A DNA stretch of 38,233 nucleotides from Paracoccaceae bacterium (GTDB lineage: Bacteria > Pseudomonadota > Alphaproteobacteria > Rhodobacterales > Rhodobacteraceae). Below the pieces are notes generated by a model. It had not been told where the DNA came from and made no database searches. It was given only the letters and a program-made list of their open reading frames with translations. Below, piece by piece: positions 1 through 8,785 of this stretch (the stretch's first letter is position 1; every line of letters begins with the position of its first letter). The stretch is from NCBI GenBank assembly GCA_902573175.1, contig CACGIS010000007.1:1-38233 (forward strand), written 5' to 3'. A program made the position numbers and the translations under genes.

Positions 1-1
1 A

Positions 2-1795
2 TTTGCTCTAAATGATAGCAATGCACCTTTATTTGAATGGTATACTGATGGTTATGTAAATACTTGCTTCAACGCCATCGATAGGCATATCGAGAATGGT
101 CGTGGAGATCAAACTGCTATCATTTACGATAGCCCCGTCACGGAAAAGAAAGAGCATATTACTTATGCGCAACTGCTAGAAAAAACGCGCGTTTTAGCAG
201 GCTCTCTTATCAAAAAAGGGATTACAAAAGGTGACAGAGTAATCATCTATATGCCAATGGTTCCAGAAGCAATTATTGCCATGTTAGCATGCGCGCGAAT
301 TGGAGCAATTCATTCTGTTGTATTTGGTGGCTTTGCTTCCAATGAACTTGCTGTAAGAATTGATGATGCCCAACCAAAAACCATATTGGCCGCATCATGC
401 GGTATCGAGCCAGGAAGAATTATTGAGTATAAGCCATTAATAGATGGTGCGATTGAGCTTTCAAAGCATAAGCCCGAAAGTGTTGTGATATTGCAGCGGC
501 CACAATGTGTAGCTAGTTTAATACCAGGTAGGGATTTTGACTGGGATGAGTTCCAAATAGATGCAGAACCCGCTGATTGTGTTATGGTTGAAGGAAATCA
601 TCCCGCATATATTTTATATACATCTGGAACAACTGGGGCTCCTAAAGGAGTCGTAAGACCAACCGCTGGGCATCTAGTTGCACTGCATTGGAGCATGAAA
701 AATATATACAACGTTGATCCGGGAGATGTTTTCTGGGCGGCTTCTGATGTTGGCTGGGTGGTTGGACACAGTTACATTTGCTACGCGCCTTTAATTCATG
801 GAAATACTACTGTGTTATTTGAAGGTAAGCCTGTTGGAACTCCAGACGCAGGAACGTTTTGGCGGGTAATAAGCGAACATAAAGTGAAAGCATTTTTTAC
901 TGCTCCAACAGCGTTTCGAGCAATAAAAAGAGAAGATCCAGAAGGTAAATTTAAATCACAATATGATTTAAGCTGTTTGCAGGCACTATTCCTAGCAGGA
1001 GAACGTGCCGATCCTGATACGATAAATTGGGCTCAAAATCTATTGGGCGTACCAGTGATTGACCATTGGTGGCAGACCGAAACTGGCTGGACAATTGTTG
1101 GCAATCCAACGGGAATAGAGAGCCTCCCAATAAAGGTTGGAAGCCCATCAGTGCCTATGCCAGGCTACGATATTAAAATATTAGATAATGATGGAAATGA
1201 ATTATCCAATGGTGAATTGGGAGCAGTCGCTATAAAATTGCCACTTCCACCGGGAAGTTTACCAACGCTTTGGAACGCCGAAGAACGCTTTAAAAAATCT
1301 TACCTCGCTACATTTCCAGGGTTCTACGAAACCGGAGATGCCGGGTTGATAGATGATGAAGGCTACCTTTATATAATGGCTCGAACAGATGACGTGATAA
1401 ATGTTGCTGGCCATCGGTTATCGACAGGAGCCATGGAAGAAGCTTTATCTAATCACGCAGACGTAGCAGAGTGTGCTGTTATCGGTGTCTCAGATCAACT
1501 TAAAGGGCAAGTTCCATTGGGGTTTTTATGTTTAACTAAAGGCGTTAACCGACCTCATGAAGAAATCGTAAGTGAATGTATTAAATTGGTACGCAATCAA
1601 ATTGGGCCTGTAGCGTCATTCAAACTAGCAACAATAGTTCCCCGTTTGCCAAAAACTCGATCAGGAAAAATTTTACGCGCCACTATGGTCAAAATTGCTG
1701 ACAGTCAGGAATTCAAAATGCCAGCAACAATTGATGATCCAACAATTTTAGATGAGATAAAAGTTTCATTGCAGTCTCTTGGATATGCAAAATAA
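2..1795 (+). CDS. prpE: Propionyl-CoA synthetase (5' end outside window)
   Basis: The frame is open from the window edge, so the start codon and about 30-40 N-terminal residues are missing; 597 residues are visible against about 630 for the family. The protein is an adenylate-forming ligase that turns propionate (or acetate) into its CoA thioester via an acyl-AMP. The P-loop motif YTSGTTGAPKGVV is followed by RPTAGHLVAL and then ASDVGWVVGHSY, an arrangement I associate with PrpE rather than Acs. Further support is WWQTETGW in the substrate/nucleotide pocket, YETGDAG, and the C-terminal catalytic lysine in PKTRSGKILR. It ends convergently with nadK, 20 bp away. Acetyl-CoA synthetase is the main alternative. 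No regulator or partner gene is visible on the left. Confidence 0.9.
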   Translation, partial: FALNDSNAPLFEWYTDGYVNTCFNAIDRHIENGRGDQTAIIYDSPVTEKKEHITYAQLLEKTRVLAGSLIKKGITKGDRVIIYMPMVPEAIIAMLACARIGAIHSVVFGGFASNELAVRIDDAQPKTILAASCGIEPGRIIEYKPLIDGAIELSKHKPESVVILQRPQCVASLIPGRDFDWDEFQIDAEPADCVMVEGNHPAYILYTSGTTGAPKGVVRPTAGHLVALHWSMKNIYNVDPGDVFWAASDVGWVVGHSYICYAPLIHGNTTVLFEGKPVGTPDAGTFWRVISEHKVKAFFTAPTAFRAIKREDPEGKFKSQYDLSCLQALFLAGERADPDTINWAQNLLGVPVIDHWWQTETGWTIVGNPTGIESLPIKVGSPSVPMPGYDIKILDNDGNELSNGELGAVAIKLPLPPGSLPTLWNAEERFKKSYLATFPGFYETGDAGLIDDEGYLYIMARTDDVINVAGHRLSTGAMEEALSNHADVAECAVIGVSDQLKGQVPLGFLCLTKGVNRPHEEIVSECIKLVRNQIGPVASFKLATIVPRLPKTRSGKILRATMVKIADSQEFKMPATIDDPTILDEIKVSLQSLGYAK

Positions 1796-1815
1796 TTCTT
1801 TCATCTTTTTCTATC

Positions 1816-2577
1816 TTAATTGAATTGTTCGGAGATTAACCTTTCTTCCAAACCATGGCCCGGATCAAAAAGTATTTGGTGTTGAATATCATCAGCACTG
1901 CTAATATTAACCTGTGCTACGTTTTTTACGCTTCTGCTGTCAGCATCTGCCATAATGGGTCTTTTTTCTGGCTCTAATACCACCACTTCGACCCTGGATC
2001 TTTTAGGTATCAAAGCGCCACGCCATCTTCGTGGACGAAAAGCATTCAGCGCAGTAAGAGCCAAAACATCAGAACCGATTGGCAAAATTGGACCGGTTGC
2101 AGAATAGTTATACGCAGTACTTCCCGCGGGGGTGGACAATAACACACCATCGCTGATTAACTCTGACATTCGGGTCTTTCCATCGACTGAAATCGATAAC
2201 TTAGCTGCCTGTGGTCCAGCACGTAACAAGCTTACTTCATTGATCGCTAAGGCAATTTTCACAATACCATCAGTAGTAATCGCTTCCATTCTCAATGGGT
2301 TTAGTTTTTCCTCTACTGAGCTTTCCAATCGCTGAATTAAGCCTTTTTCATCGTAAGCGTTCATAAGAAAACCAACCGTTCCACGGTTCATCCCATAAAC
2401 CGGTGCTGATAAATCTTGAGTATTGTGAAGGGTTTGCAACATGAAACCATCGCCACCAAGCGCAACGATTACGTCTGCTTCTTCCAAAGCACAGTTATCA
2501 TAAAGCTTAATAAGCGTATCCATAGCTTCAGTGGCAATTTTTTCTTCACTGGATGTAAAAGCAATTTTTTGACCCAT
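1816..2577 (-). CDS. nadK: NAD kinase
   Basis: ATP-dependent phosphorylation of NAD to NADP in the cytoplasm. The diagnostic motifs are all present: GGDGFML (the GGDG phosphate loop), NRGTVGFLMN, and TPAGSTAYNYSATGPI, followed by the DADSRS segment. I chose the ATG at 2577 (253 residues, MGQKIAF...), because alphaproteobacterial NadK proteins usually begin with a short strand of this kind and are about 250 residues long. The frame stays open up to an ATG at 2661, but the extra 28 residues are Cys/His/Trp-rich and do not look like NadK, and neither start has a strong ribosome-binding site. It is divergent from glyA. Confidence 0.92.
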   Translation of the reverse strand: MGQKIAFTSSEEKIATEAMDTLIKLYDNCALEEADVIVALGGDGFMLQTLHNTQDLSAPVYGMNRGTVGFLMNAYDEKGLIQRLESSVEEKLNPLRMEAITTDGIVKIALAINEVSLLRAGPQAAKLSISVDGKTRMSELISDGVLLSTPAGSTAYNYSATGPILPIGSDVLALTALNAFRPRRWRGALIPKRSRVEVVVLEPEKRPIMADADSRSVKNVAQVNISSADDIQHQILFDPGHGLEERLISEQFN

Positions 2578-2685
2578 TTGACTTAATCTTTTTGAAATCC
2601 ATTTACATTGTAAACAAGCATAAGTTTGCGAGAAGTACCAGTGATGACATGTTATTTTCATGCACTAATTAATTTTTAGGCTTTT

Positions 2686-2707
2686 TTACAAACGTTGTTT
2701 GATGTAA
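2686..2707. promoter_or_regulatory. Imperfect dyad between nadK and glyA
   Basis: TTACAAAC (2686-2693) is followed after GTT by GTTTG, AT and GTAA (2697-2707), so the arms match except for a two-base insertion. It lies in the 169-bp region between the nadK and glyA starts, about 40 bp upstream of the glyA ATG, where a repressor or activator site is plausible. glyA itself has a good Shine-Dalgarno, GGGAG at 2734-2738. No known regulator motif was recognised. Confidence 0.25.
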
Positions 2708-2746
2708 TGGACCGACTTGCAAACCTTCGACTCGGGAGAATAATAG

Positions 2747-4045
2747 ATGTTAGATCAACTTAATAACAATAGTGGCTTTTTTACTGATACTTTAGCAGAG
2801 AGCGATGCTGAATTATTCGCATCTATCTCTTCGGAGCTAGGCCGTCAGAGGGATGAGATTGAATTAATTGCATCCGAAAATATTGTTTCAGCAGCCGTGA
2901 TGGAAGCGCAAGGTAGTGCTCTGACAAATAAATATGCTGAAGGTTATCCTGGACGCAGATACTATGGTGGTTGCCAGTATGTTGATGTTGCTGAAAACCT
3001 CGCGATAGACCGGGCCTGCAAACTTTTCAACTGCGATTTTGCGAATGTTCAGCCAAATTCTGGAAGTCAGGCTAATCAAGGCGTATTTACAGCATTAGTA
3101 CAACCCGGCGATACAATTTTAGGGATGTCACTAGACGCAGGGGGTCACCTGACTCACGGTGCAAAACCAAATCAATCAGGGAAATGGTTTAATGCAGTAC
3201 AGTATGGCGTTAGAAAACAAGATAATCTTATCGACTATGATCAAATTGAAGAACTGGCAAAAGAACATAATCCAAAACTTATTATAGCAGGCGGGTCGGC
3301 TATTCCCAGAATAATAGACTTCGCGAAGATCAGAAGCATCGCTGATAGTGTAGGGGCTTATGTTTTAGCGGATGTAGCACACTTTGCCGGACTGATAGCT
3401 GCTGGAGAGTATCCATCGCCATTTCCACATTGCCACGTCGCAACCACAACAACACATAAGACACTCCGTGGCCCACGGGGAGGTATGATCCTTACAAATG
3501 ATGCTGACTTAGCTAAAAAATTTAATTCTGCTATTTTCCCAGGTATTCAGGGCGGCCCATTAATGCATGTCATCGCAGCTAAGGCCGTCGCCTTTGGAGA
3601 AGCACTAAAGCCAGACTTCAAACATTATATCAAACAAGTAATTAAGAATGCCCAGGCATTGTCAGACGAGCTAATAAAGGGTGGGTTAGACACCGTAACG
3701 CACGGTACTGACACACATGTTTTGTTAGTCGATTTAAGGCCGAAGGGTGTTAAAGGGAATACAACTGAAAAGGCTCTTGAAAGGGCTCATATAACATGCA
3801 ACAAAAATGGAGTTCCTTTTGACCCTGAAAAACCGGCAGTGACATCTGGGATCAGATTGGGGTCACCAGCTGGAACAACCCGTGGTTTTGATGAGAATGA
3901 CTTTCGCCAAATTGGACGATGGATTATTGAGGTTGTTGATGGTTTGGCCAATAACGGCGAGGAAGGTAATTCAGCTGTTGAGGAAAAGGTTAAATCAGAG
4001 GTTGCAACCCTTTGCTCCAAATACCCCCTTTACCCTAATCTCTAG
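2747..4045 (+). CDS. glyA: Serine hydroxymethyltransferase
   Basis: PLP enzyme interconverting serine plus tetrahydrofolate with glycine plus 5,10-methylene-tetrahydrofolate, the main one-carbon source. At 432 residues it is full length. The N-terminal block [14 protein letters not shown], the tetrapyrrole-like [16 protein letters not shown] segment and the PLP-binding [14 protein letters not shown] (Schiff-base Lys about residue 238) are all family signatures, as is the C-terminal [14 protein letters not shown]. The start has a GGGAG site 8 bp upstream. The gene stands alone, divergent from nadK and convergent with pyrD, with a hairpin just after the stop. Confidence 0.97.
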   Translation: MLDQLNNNSGFFTDTLAESDAELFASISSELGRQRDEIELIASENIVSAAVMEAQGSALTNKYAEGYPGRRYYGGCQYVDVAENLAIDRACKLFNCDFANVQPNSGSQANQGVFTALVQPGDTILGMSLDAGGHLTHGAKPNQSGKWFNAVQYGVRKQDNLIDYDQIEELAKEHNPKLIIAGGSAIPRIIDFAKIRSIADSVGAYVLADVAHFAGLIAAGEYPSPFPHCHVATTTTHKTLRGPRGGMILTNDADLAKKFNSAIFPGIQGGPLMHVIAAKAVAFGEALKPDFKHYIKQVIKNAQALSDELIKGGLDTVTHGTDTHVLLVDLRPKGVKGNTTEKALERAHITCNKNGVPFDPEKPAVTSGIRLGSPAGTTRGFDENDFRQIGRWIIEVVDGLANNGEEGNSAVEEKVKSEVATLCSKYPLYPNL

Positions 4046-4051
4046 AATTAT

Positions 4052-4086
4052 TGTAAAAGGGGAAGATCACGGTCCCCCTTTTCACA
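4052..4086. terminator. Bidirectional hairpin terminator between glyA and pyrD
   Basis: AAAAGGGG at 4055-4062 pairs with CCCCTTTT at 4075-4082 around a 12-nt loop, and flanking TGT/ACA can extend the stem. The U-run on one strand is supplied by the A-run of the other, so it could stop both glyA and the pyrD transcript. It ends three bases before the last codon of pyrD. Confidence 0.7.
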
Positions 4087-4088
4087 AC

Positions 4089-5147
4089 CTATAAAAAGTT
4101 GCTTCGCTCCTTGCCAACGATGTCAGTTAAGTGATTAATTCGTTCTCTCGATAATATCGCGCTTAACCCCTTATTAATTTCAGAAATCAAACTAAAGCCG
4201 TGATATACAAGACCAGTGTAGAGCTGAACAGCTGACGCACCGGCGAGTATCTTTTGATATGCGTCGGTTGCAGTTGAGACACCTCCCACTCCGATTAGTG
4301 GTATCTTATTATCTAAACGTTCTGATAAATGTGCCAGTACCCAGGTAGATTTTGAAAATAATGGTTTACCTGACAGGCCACCTTTTTCATTTTTTATTCT
4401 GCTTTTAATACCTTTCCGATCTAACGTTGTATTAGTTGCCACAATTGCATCAATATCCATTTTGAGAGCGGTTTCCACGATATCATCAATTTGGTTTAAA
4501 GAAAGATCTGGAGCAATCTTTAAAAAAATAGGGACTTTAACTTTTAGATTATCACGACATTCCATGACTTGATCTAACAAAATTTTCAAAGAATTTTTTT
4601 CTTGAAGGATCCGTAAATTTTCAGTGTTCGGGCTACTTACATTAACTGTTGCGAAATCAACAAAAGGTCCACAACACATCAAAACTTTTGTGTAATCTTT
4701 TATTCTATTTTCACTATTTTTGTTTGCGCCCAAGTTGATGCCAACGATACCTTTTGCCGATCGTCTCGCTAATCGTGCTGATGCCATTTCCATGCCTAAA
4801 TTATTAAAACCAAATCTATTAATAACTGCTTGATCTTCTGGTAAACGGAACAATCTAGGCTTAGGGTTTCCTGGTTGTGGTTTGGGAGTTATTGCACCTA
4901 CTTCAATGAAACCGAAACCACAATTGAGCAAAGAATCCACTGCCTCTGCATTTTTATCAAAACCAGCTGCTAAACCAATTGGGTTATCAAATTTTAAACC
5001 ACATACTGATGTTTTTAAGTTTTCAAAAACTAAGGTCTGAGGTTTTGGAACCAACCTTAAATTTAGCGCTTTAATAGCAATATTATGAGCAAATTCAGGG
5101 TTTGAAAGTCTTAATAATTTTAACCCAGCATTTTCAAAAAAACTCAT
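4089..5147 (-). CDS. pyrD: Dihydroorotate dehydrogenase (quinone), class 2
   Basis: FMN enzyme of de novo pyrimidine synthesis, passing electrons from dihydroorotate to quinone at the inner membrane. The 352 residues include the N-terminal extension of class 2 enzymes (ENAGLKLLRLSNPEFAHNIAIKAL), then GLAAGFDKNAEAVDSLLNCGFGFIEVGAITPKPQPGNPKPRLFR split over the barrel. The NVSSPNTENLR motif carries the catalytic serine expected in class 2, and GVGGVSTATDAY binds the FMN phosphate. Its ATG shares one base with the stop of the DUF952 gene (TAATG), so the two are translationally coupled. Confidence 0.96.
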   Translation of the reverse strand: MSFFENAGLKLLRLSNPEFAHNIAIKALNLRLVPKPQTLVFENLKTSVCGLKFDNPIGLAAGFDKNAEAVDSLLNCGFGFIEVGAITPKPQPGNPKPRLFRLPEDQAVINRFGFNNLGMEMASARLARRSAKGIVGINLGANKNSENRIKDYTKVLMCCGPFVDFATVNVSSPNTENLRILQEKNSLKILLDQVMECRDNLKVKVPIFLKIAPDLSLNQIDDIVETALKMDIDAIVATNTTLDRKGIKSRIKNEKGGLSGKPLFSKSTWVLAHLSERLDNKIPLIGVGGVSTATDAYQKILAGASAVQLYTGLVYHGFSLISEINKGLSAILSRERINHLTDIVGKERSNFL

Positions 5148-5482
5148 TAAAAGGTATCCGGAAATTTATGGATACCTTTTATTTTTGGTATCTCGATTTG
5201 AGATATAATATCTTCAAAAAGTAAATGGCGATAAAGATGAGGAAATAAATCTCCTCCTCTTGATATTTCCCACTTCAGATCTGGTTCCAAATTATCCGCA
5301 TCACACGAAACAAGAACCAGACCTTTTTCGCCTTTAAAATGCTTTGCAGCTGTTTCTTTTACTTGACTAGCCTTAGAAAAATGAATGAAACCATCTGAAA
5401 CATCAATGGGTGCACCATCGGTTTTACCTGATGCTTTAAATTTTAGCCATTCGTCTTTTCTGAAAAGCTTAAAAATTAACAT
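5147..5482 (-). CDS. DUF952 family protein
   Basis: A 111-residue cytoplasmic protein of unknown biochemical role. The family pattern is clear: MLIFKLFRKDEW at the start, then GAPIDVSDGFIHFS, QVKETAAKHF, and a C-terminal FPHLYRHLLFEDI. The ATG at 5482 matches the family start; the frame extends to 5536 but the additional 18 residues are not expected. It overlaps pyrD by one base, and I recall the DUF952-pyrD pair from other Rhodobacterales, which suggests co-expression but not a function. The fold has been compared to a small enzyme domain, but no catalytic residue can be assigned. Confidence 0.8.
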   Translation of the reverse strand: MLIFKLFRKDEWLKFKASGKTDGAPIDVSDGFIHFSKASQVKETAAKHFKGEKGLVLVSCDADNLEPDLKWEISRGGDLFPHLYRHLLFEDIISQIEIPKIKGIHKFPDTF

Positions 5483-5560
5483 GCTTGCCAAATGACGAAC
5501 TTTAATAAAAAGGTCAAGTTTTGTTCCAAAAAACAAATTAAATAGGACTTAGAATAATTC

Positions 5561-6865
5561 CTAGATTGATTTTTCTAAGCTCGGGTAACGCAGTGCAAGG
5601 GTTACTCCACGAACAACAAATGAGATAAGCAAAGCCAACCAAAGCCCACTATTTTCAAAATGGGGCACTAGCAAAATCAAAGCTAAAAAGTAAAATATCA
5701 AGCTAATAAACATCATATTGCGCATATCTTTAGTTTTCATTGCTCCTATAAAAATCCCATCTAACATATAGGCTGACATTCCCAATATTGGGACTAAAAC
5801 TATGAAAACGATATAGCCCTTAGCTTCCGATCTGACGTCTTCGGCTGTAGTCATTAAGTCAATTAAAGATGAGCCAATAAAAAAGAATATGACTGCCATT
5901 ATTAAGCATAATAAAAGTGCAAGTTTTGATGTAACTGTCACACTTTTTCGCAAAATAGTTCGGTCTTTTCTACCAAATGCCTGGCCAACCAATGTTTCAG
6001 CAGCAAAAGCAAAGCCATCCAGGCCATGGGCTGCAATATGAAGAAACTGGAGCAATATTTGGTTAGCTGCTAATTTTACATCTCCAAATTGCCCTCCATA
6101 AAGAAGAAAGGAAACAAAAATTGAATGCAACATTATTGATCGAAGAAGTATATCAAGATTAATTGAAAGCATATTTTTTAATCGCTCAGTCGAAAATATC
6201 GCTTGGAGGCTTGGCCACGAATTATCTTTGAAACGATCATAACAAAGGAAAAGTCCGAGTATTAAAGCTGAGAATTCTGCAATCAATGTTGCAACTGCCA
6301 CTCCTTCAATTCCCCAATCGAGTCCCAAAACAAACCAAATGTCTAATAAAACATTTACTCCATTCATAAAGAGCTGGAGTAAAAGAACACTTTTAGTTCT
6401 CTCCAGCGCTATTAACCAACCAACTATACCATACAAGCTAATAGCTGCAGGTGCGCTCCAGACCCTTATAGAGATATATTTTTCGGCTAATTCTTCTACT
6501 TCAATCGAGGCGGGAGATAACCAAAAACCAAAATCTATCAATGGAATTCTAAGCAGAAAAATTAAAAGTCCCGCAGAAAACCCCAAAAATAACGCTCTTA
6601 GTAAATATGACCGGACTTCACTTTCATCTTCAGATCCAACTGCTTGCGCCACTAGACCTGTCGTACCCATTCTTAAAAAACCAAAAAGCCAGTAAAAGGT
6701 CGTTACAATTATTGCCCCAACACCAACCGCAGCTACTGGGGCTGCTTTTCCGAGCTGACCAACTACAGCAGTGTCAACTGCCCCTAATATCGGAACTGTA
6801 ATATTGGATAGCACAATTGGTATTGCTATCGCGAGAACCCTTTTATTTGTGATATTAGGCATCAA
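5561..6865 (-). CDS. MATE family multidrug/toxin exporter (DinF-like)
   Basis: An inner-membrane antiporter of 434 residues with about 12 hydrophobic helices in two repeated halves. The N-terminal IAIPIVLSNITVPILGAVDT and VGQLG, then FGFLRMGTTGLVAQAVG, are typical of the DinF branch of the MATE superfamily. Substrate and coupling ion cannot be told from the sequence. The start MMPN allows ATG at 6865 or 6862. It lies 13 bp after the downstream thioesterase gene in the same orientation, so all three minus-strand genes up to 7820 probably form one transcript. Confidence 0.88.
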   Translation of the reverse strand: MMPNITNKRVLAIAIPIVLSNITVPILGAVDTAVVGQLGKAAPVAAVGVGAIIVTTFYWLFGFLRMGTTGLVAQAVGSEDESEVRSYLLRALFLGFSAGLLIFLLRIPLIDFGFWLSPASIEVEELAEKYISIRVWSAPAAISLYGIVGWLIALERTKSVLLLQLFMNGVNVLLDIWFVLGLDWGIEGVAVATLIAEFSALILGLFLCYDRFKDNSWPSLQAIFSTERLKNMLSINLDILLRSIMLHSIFVSFLLYGGQFGDVKLAANQILLQFLHIAAHGLDGFAFAAETLVGQAFGRKDRTILRKSVTVTSKLALLLCLIMAVIFFFIGSSLIDLMTTAEDVRSEAKGYIVFIVLVPILGMSAYMLDGIFIGAMKTKDMRNMMFISLIFYFLALILLVPHFENSGLWLALLISFVVRGVTLALRYPSLEKSI

Positions 6866-6878
6866 GAGTTTAGCAATT

Positions 6879-7385
6879 TTATTTGTTTAATGGCATTAAA
6901 AAATGTCCAGTCCCCTGAGCAAACAATCTATCTCGATTATCCTGCCATGCCTCAACATGTACTGACGCATAGCGCCTTCCAGCTCTATTAACTTTAGCAC
7001 GTGCATAAGAATCTCTAGGAAGGCCACTCCTTAAATAATCGACAGAAAAATCAATGGTCTTAGGAAGAGTAAACTTTACTACATTGTCTGAAGAACCAGC
7101 GTCAAGCCCAGGATCTTCAATTTGATGCCAGATTTGCGTCCAACTTAGCCCAATGATTGCACTTATTTCTAAAAATGCTGCGATTGAACCGCCATGCAGC
7201 GCGGGAAGGCTGGGATTACCTATCAATTCCTCTTTGAAAGGTAGAATAGCTGTGATTTCATCACCCCTCCTATCAAAGTCCACTCCCAAAAAAGATATAT
7301 AAGGAATGCTATCAATTAATTGAGATAAAGCTTCATTTCTTCTTTTTTTAATCAAAGCTACAGGTTCTGGAGAAAGTTTTTCCAT
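6879..7385 (-). CDS. PaaI-type hotdog thioesterase (second of a pair)
   Basis: 168 residues with one hotdog domain: the helix motif LPALHGGSIAAFLEISAIIG carries the HGG signature of PaaI-like acyl-CoA thioesterases, and the strands end in YASVHVEAWQDNRDRLFAQGTGHFLM. It presumably hydrolyses an acyl- or aryl-CoA; the substrate is unknown. It is 3 bp downstream of a second thioesterase of the same family and transcribed with it. It is divergent from the MerR/beta-oxidation block, which fits a role in CoA thioester turnover. Confidence 0.8.
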   Translation of the reverse strand: MEKLSPEPVALIKKRRNEALSQLIDSIPYISFLGVDFDRRGDEITAILPFKEELIGNPSLPALHGGSIAAFLEISAIIGLSWTQIWHQIEDPGLDAGSSDNVVKFTLPKTIDFSVDYLRSGLPRDSYARAKVNRAGRRYASVHVEAWQDNRDRLFAQGTGHFLMPLNK

Positions 7386-7388
7386 TTA

Positions 7389-7820
7389 CTAAACGCCCGT
7401 CACAAATGCACCGGCCGCCATAGCAACTGGTTTTTCTTCGTTATTATCCAAAGCAACTGCCCTCACAAAAGCAACGTTTTTCGTCAAGTTATAGCATGTG
7501 GCTATTGCTTTAATTCGTTGACTTGGAGTTGCTGGTCGCATGTAGTCAACTCTTAAATCAATTGTTGCCGTTGGACCTGTCTGCTCTGGATGGGACATTG
7601 CTGCTGCCCCACAACATGTGTCCAAAAGAGCAAACACCGCGCCACCGTGAATAACTTTAGTTTGAGGATCGCCGATTAATTTACTGTCGTACGGCATACT
7701 CATACCAACCTCACCATCCCTTATAAAATCAATTCCCATGCCCAAACTGATTGAGTGCGGCAAAACAGCAAAAAAATCTTCAACTGCTTTTTTTTTCTTT
7801 TCTATCATTATATTTTTCAT
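7389..7820 (-). CDS. PaaI-type hotdog thioesterase (first of a pair)
   Basis: 143 residues, one hotdog domain with VIHGGAVFALLDTCCGAAA (HGG plus an acidic residue one turn later) and DLRVDYMRPA, then GAFVTGV at the end. It is closer to the classic PaaI/YbdB pattern than its neighbour, with which it shares the general layout but little direct sequence. An internal ATG at 7808 is an alternative start; no strong ribosome-binding site separates the two. It is the first gene of the minus-strand thioesterase-thioesterase-MATE run. Confidence 0.82.
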   Translation of the reverse strand: MKNIMIEKKKKAVEDFFAVLPHSISLGMGIDFIRDGEVGMSMPYDSKLIGDPQTKVIHGGAVFALLDTCCGAAAMSHPEQTGPTATIDLRVDYMRPATPSQRIKAIATCYNLTKNVAFVRAVALDNNEEKPVAMAAGAFVTGV

Positions 7821-7917
7821 AAACTAAGTAACTAAAGTATCTTATAAGCTATTTGAGCCAACAGACTAGTTGCTTTAGCCAAAGATATAACTATTTATAA
7901 ATAAAGGCACGATATAT

Positions 7918-8295
7918 ATGGGTGATATTCGACTAACATTTAAAGAAATGTGCGCAAAGTTTGAGGTTACGCCGAGAACCCTCCGATACTATGAATATAT
8001 TGAACTTTTATCCCCCGAGAGGCAAGGACGTTCTCGTTTTTATAGAGCCCGAGAATGTGCTCGCATGACGTTAATATTACGTGGACGAAAGTTTGGCTTT
8101 CAACTGGAAGAACTGCGACAGTGGTTATTGATATATGATCAAGACGGAACCAAGACCCAGATGGAAGTTTTTCTTGGAATGGCGGAACGTAAACGGAAGG
8201 AACTCAAAGAGCAACAATTACAATTAGGCGAAACGCTCGAGGAATTAGAAAAGTTAATGAAAATAACTTACAATATCCTGCATAAAGAAAAATGA
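7918..8295 (+). CDS. MerR family transcriptional regulator 1
   Basis: 125 residues: an N-terminal winged helix-turn-helix (MCAKFEVTPRTLRYYEYIELLSP, with the wing around GRSRFYRA) and a C-terminal dimerisation coiled coil (about residues 85-120, rich in E, K, Q and L). There is no ligand-binding domain or metal-binding cysteine pair, as in the short MerR proteins that sit beside acyl-CoA dehydrogenase genes. It is clearly a paralogue of the next gene. A likely role is sensing an acyl-CoA and regulating the operon; LiuR of branched-chain degradation is the nearest named relative I can suggest. Confidence 0.88.
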   Translation: MGDIRLTFKEMCAKFEVTPRTLRYYEYIELLSPERQGRSRFYRARECARMTLILRGRKFGFQLEELRQWLLIYDQDGTKTQMEVFLGMAERKRKELKEQQLQLGETLEELEKLMKITYNILHKEK

Positions 8296-8322
8296 CGTAA
8301 AGTTCCTTTACGTCAACGTTAA
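8293..8322. promoter_or_regulatory. Overlapping dyads: probable MerR operator of the beta-oxidation operon
   Basis: TGACGTAAAG (8293-8302) and CTTTACGTCA (8306-8315) form a perfect 10-bp inverted repeat with a 3-base spacer, beginning at the stop codon of the first MerR gene. The right arm is also the left half of TTTACGTCAACGTTAA (8307-8322), a 16-bp near-palindrome that resembles the ACGT-NN-ACGT boxes described for LiuR-type MerR regulators. TTTACG (8307-8312) and AAATAT (8332-8337) could be -35 and -10 elements separated by 19 bp, the long spacing typical of MerR promoters. Binding by either neighbouring MerR protein is an inference. Confidence 0.6.
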
Positions 8323-8365
8323 CTTTTTCAAAAATATTTAGTAATAGTCAGCTTAAACTATTGTT

Positions 8366-8380
8366 AAGGAGGCGGTTTTG
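8366..8380 (+). promoter_or_regulatory. Strong Shine-Dalgarno before a TTG start
   Basis: AAGGAGG at 8366-8372 is followed after five bases by TTG at 8378. No ATG or GTG lies at a usable distance, so this site fixes the second MerR gene's start as TTG. Confidence 0.7.
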
Positions 8381-8776
8381 CATCAAGAATTTTGGAATAT
8401 TAGGGAGATGTGCGACCAATTTAATGTAACGCCAAGGACTTTGCGTTTCTATGAATCTAAAGAGCTCCTTTTTCCAACACGCCGAGGTCATAAAAGATTG
8501 TTTACAAAAAGATGTAGGGGAAGACTAAAACTGATTCTTAGAGGAAAACGGTTTGGTTTTTCATTAGAAGACATCCGTCAACTATTGGAAATGTACGATA
8601 TGGGCGACAAACAACAAACACAACTTTTGCGTACCTACGAATTAGCAAAAAACAAACTTACAGATTTAGAAGATCAGCGCGACAAGATCGAAGAAACAAT
8701 CACAGAATTACGGCAGCAAATACAATGGGGAAAAGAGCTTATCAGCTCGATGGATTTAACAAAAAGAGTGCAATAG
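8378..8776 (+). CDS. MerR family transcriptional regulator 2 (TTG start)
   Basis: 132 residues with the same plan as the preceding gene: helix-turn-helix MCDQFNVTPRTLRFYESKELLFP, wing GHKRLF, then LILRGKRFGFSLEDIRQLL, a run that is nearly shared with its paralogue, and a C-terminal coiled coil (about 88-125). Translation starts at TTG behind a full AAGGAGG. It is 9 bp upstream of the long acyl-CoA dehydrogenase gene, so it is probably the first gene of that operon and controlled by the dyad in the preceding gap. Heterodimer formation with the first MerR protein is possible. Confidence 0.87.
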   Translation: MHQEFWNIREMCDQFNVTPRTLRFYESKELLFPTRRGHKRLFTKRCRGRLKLILRGKRFGFSLEDIRQLLEMYDMGDKQQTQLLRTYELAKNKLTDLEDQRDKIEETITELRQQIQWGKELISSMDLTKRVQ

Positions 8777-8785
8777 GATAAATAA

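Noticed and set aside
7892-7903. Palindrome TATTTATAAATA upstream of the first MerR gene
   Set aside because: Only A/T and just 14 bp from the start codon; could be a -10 element but has no specific information.
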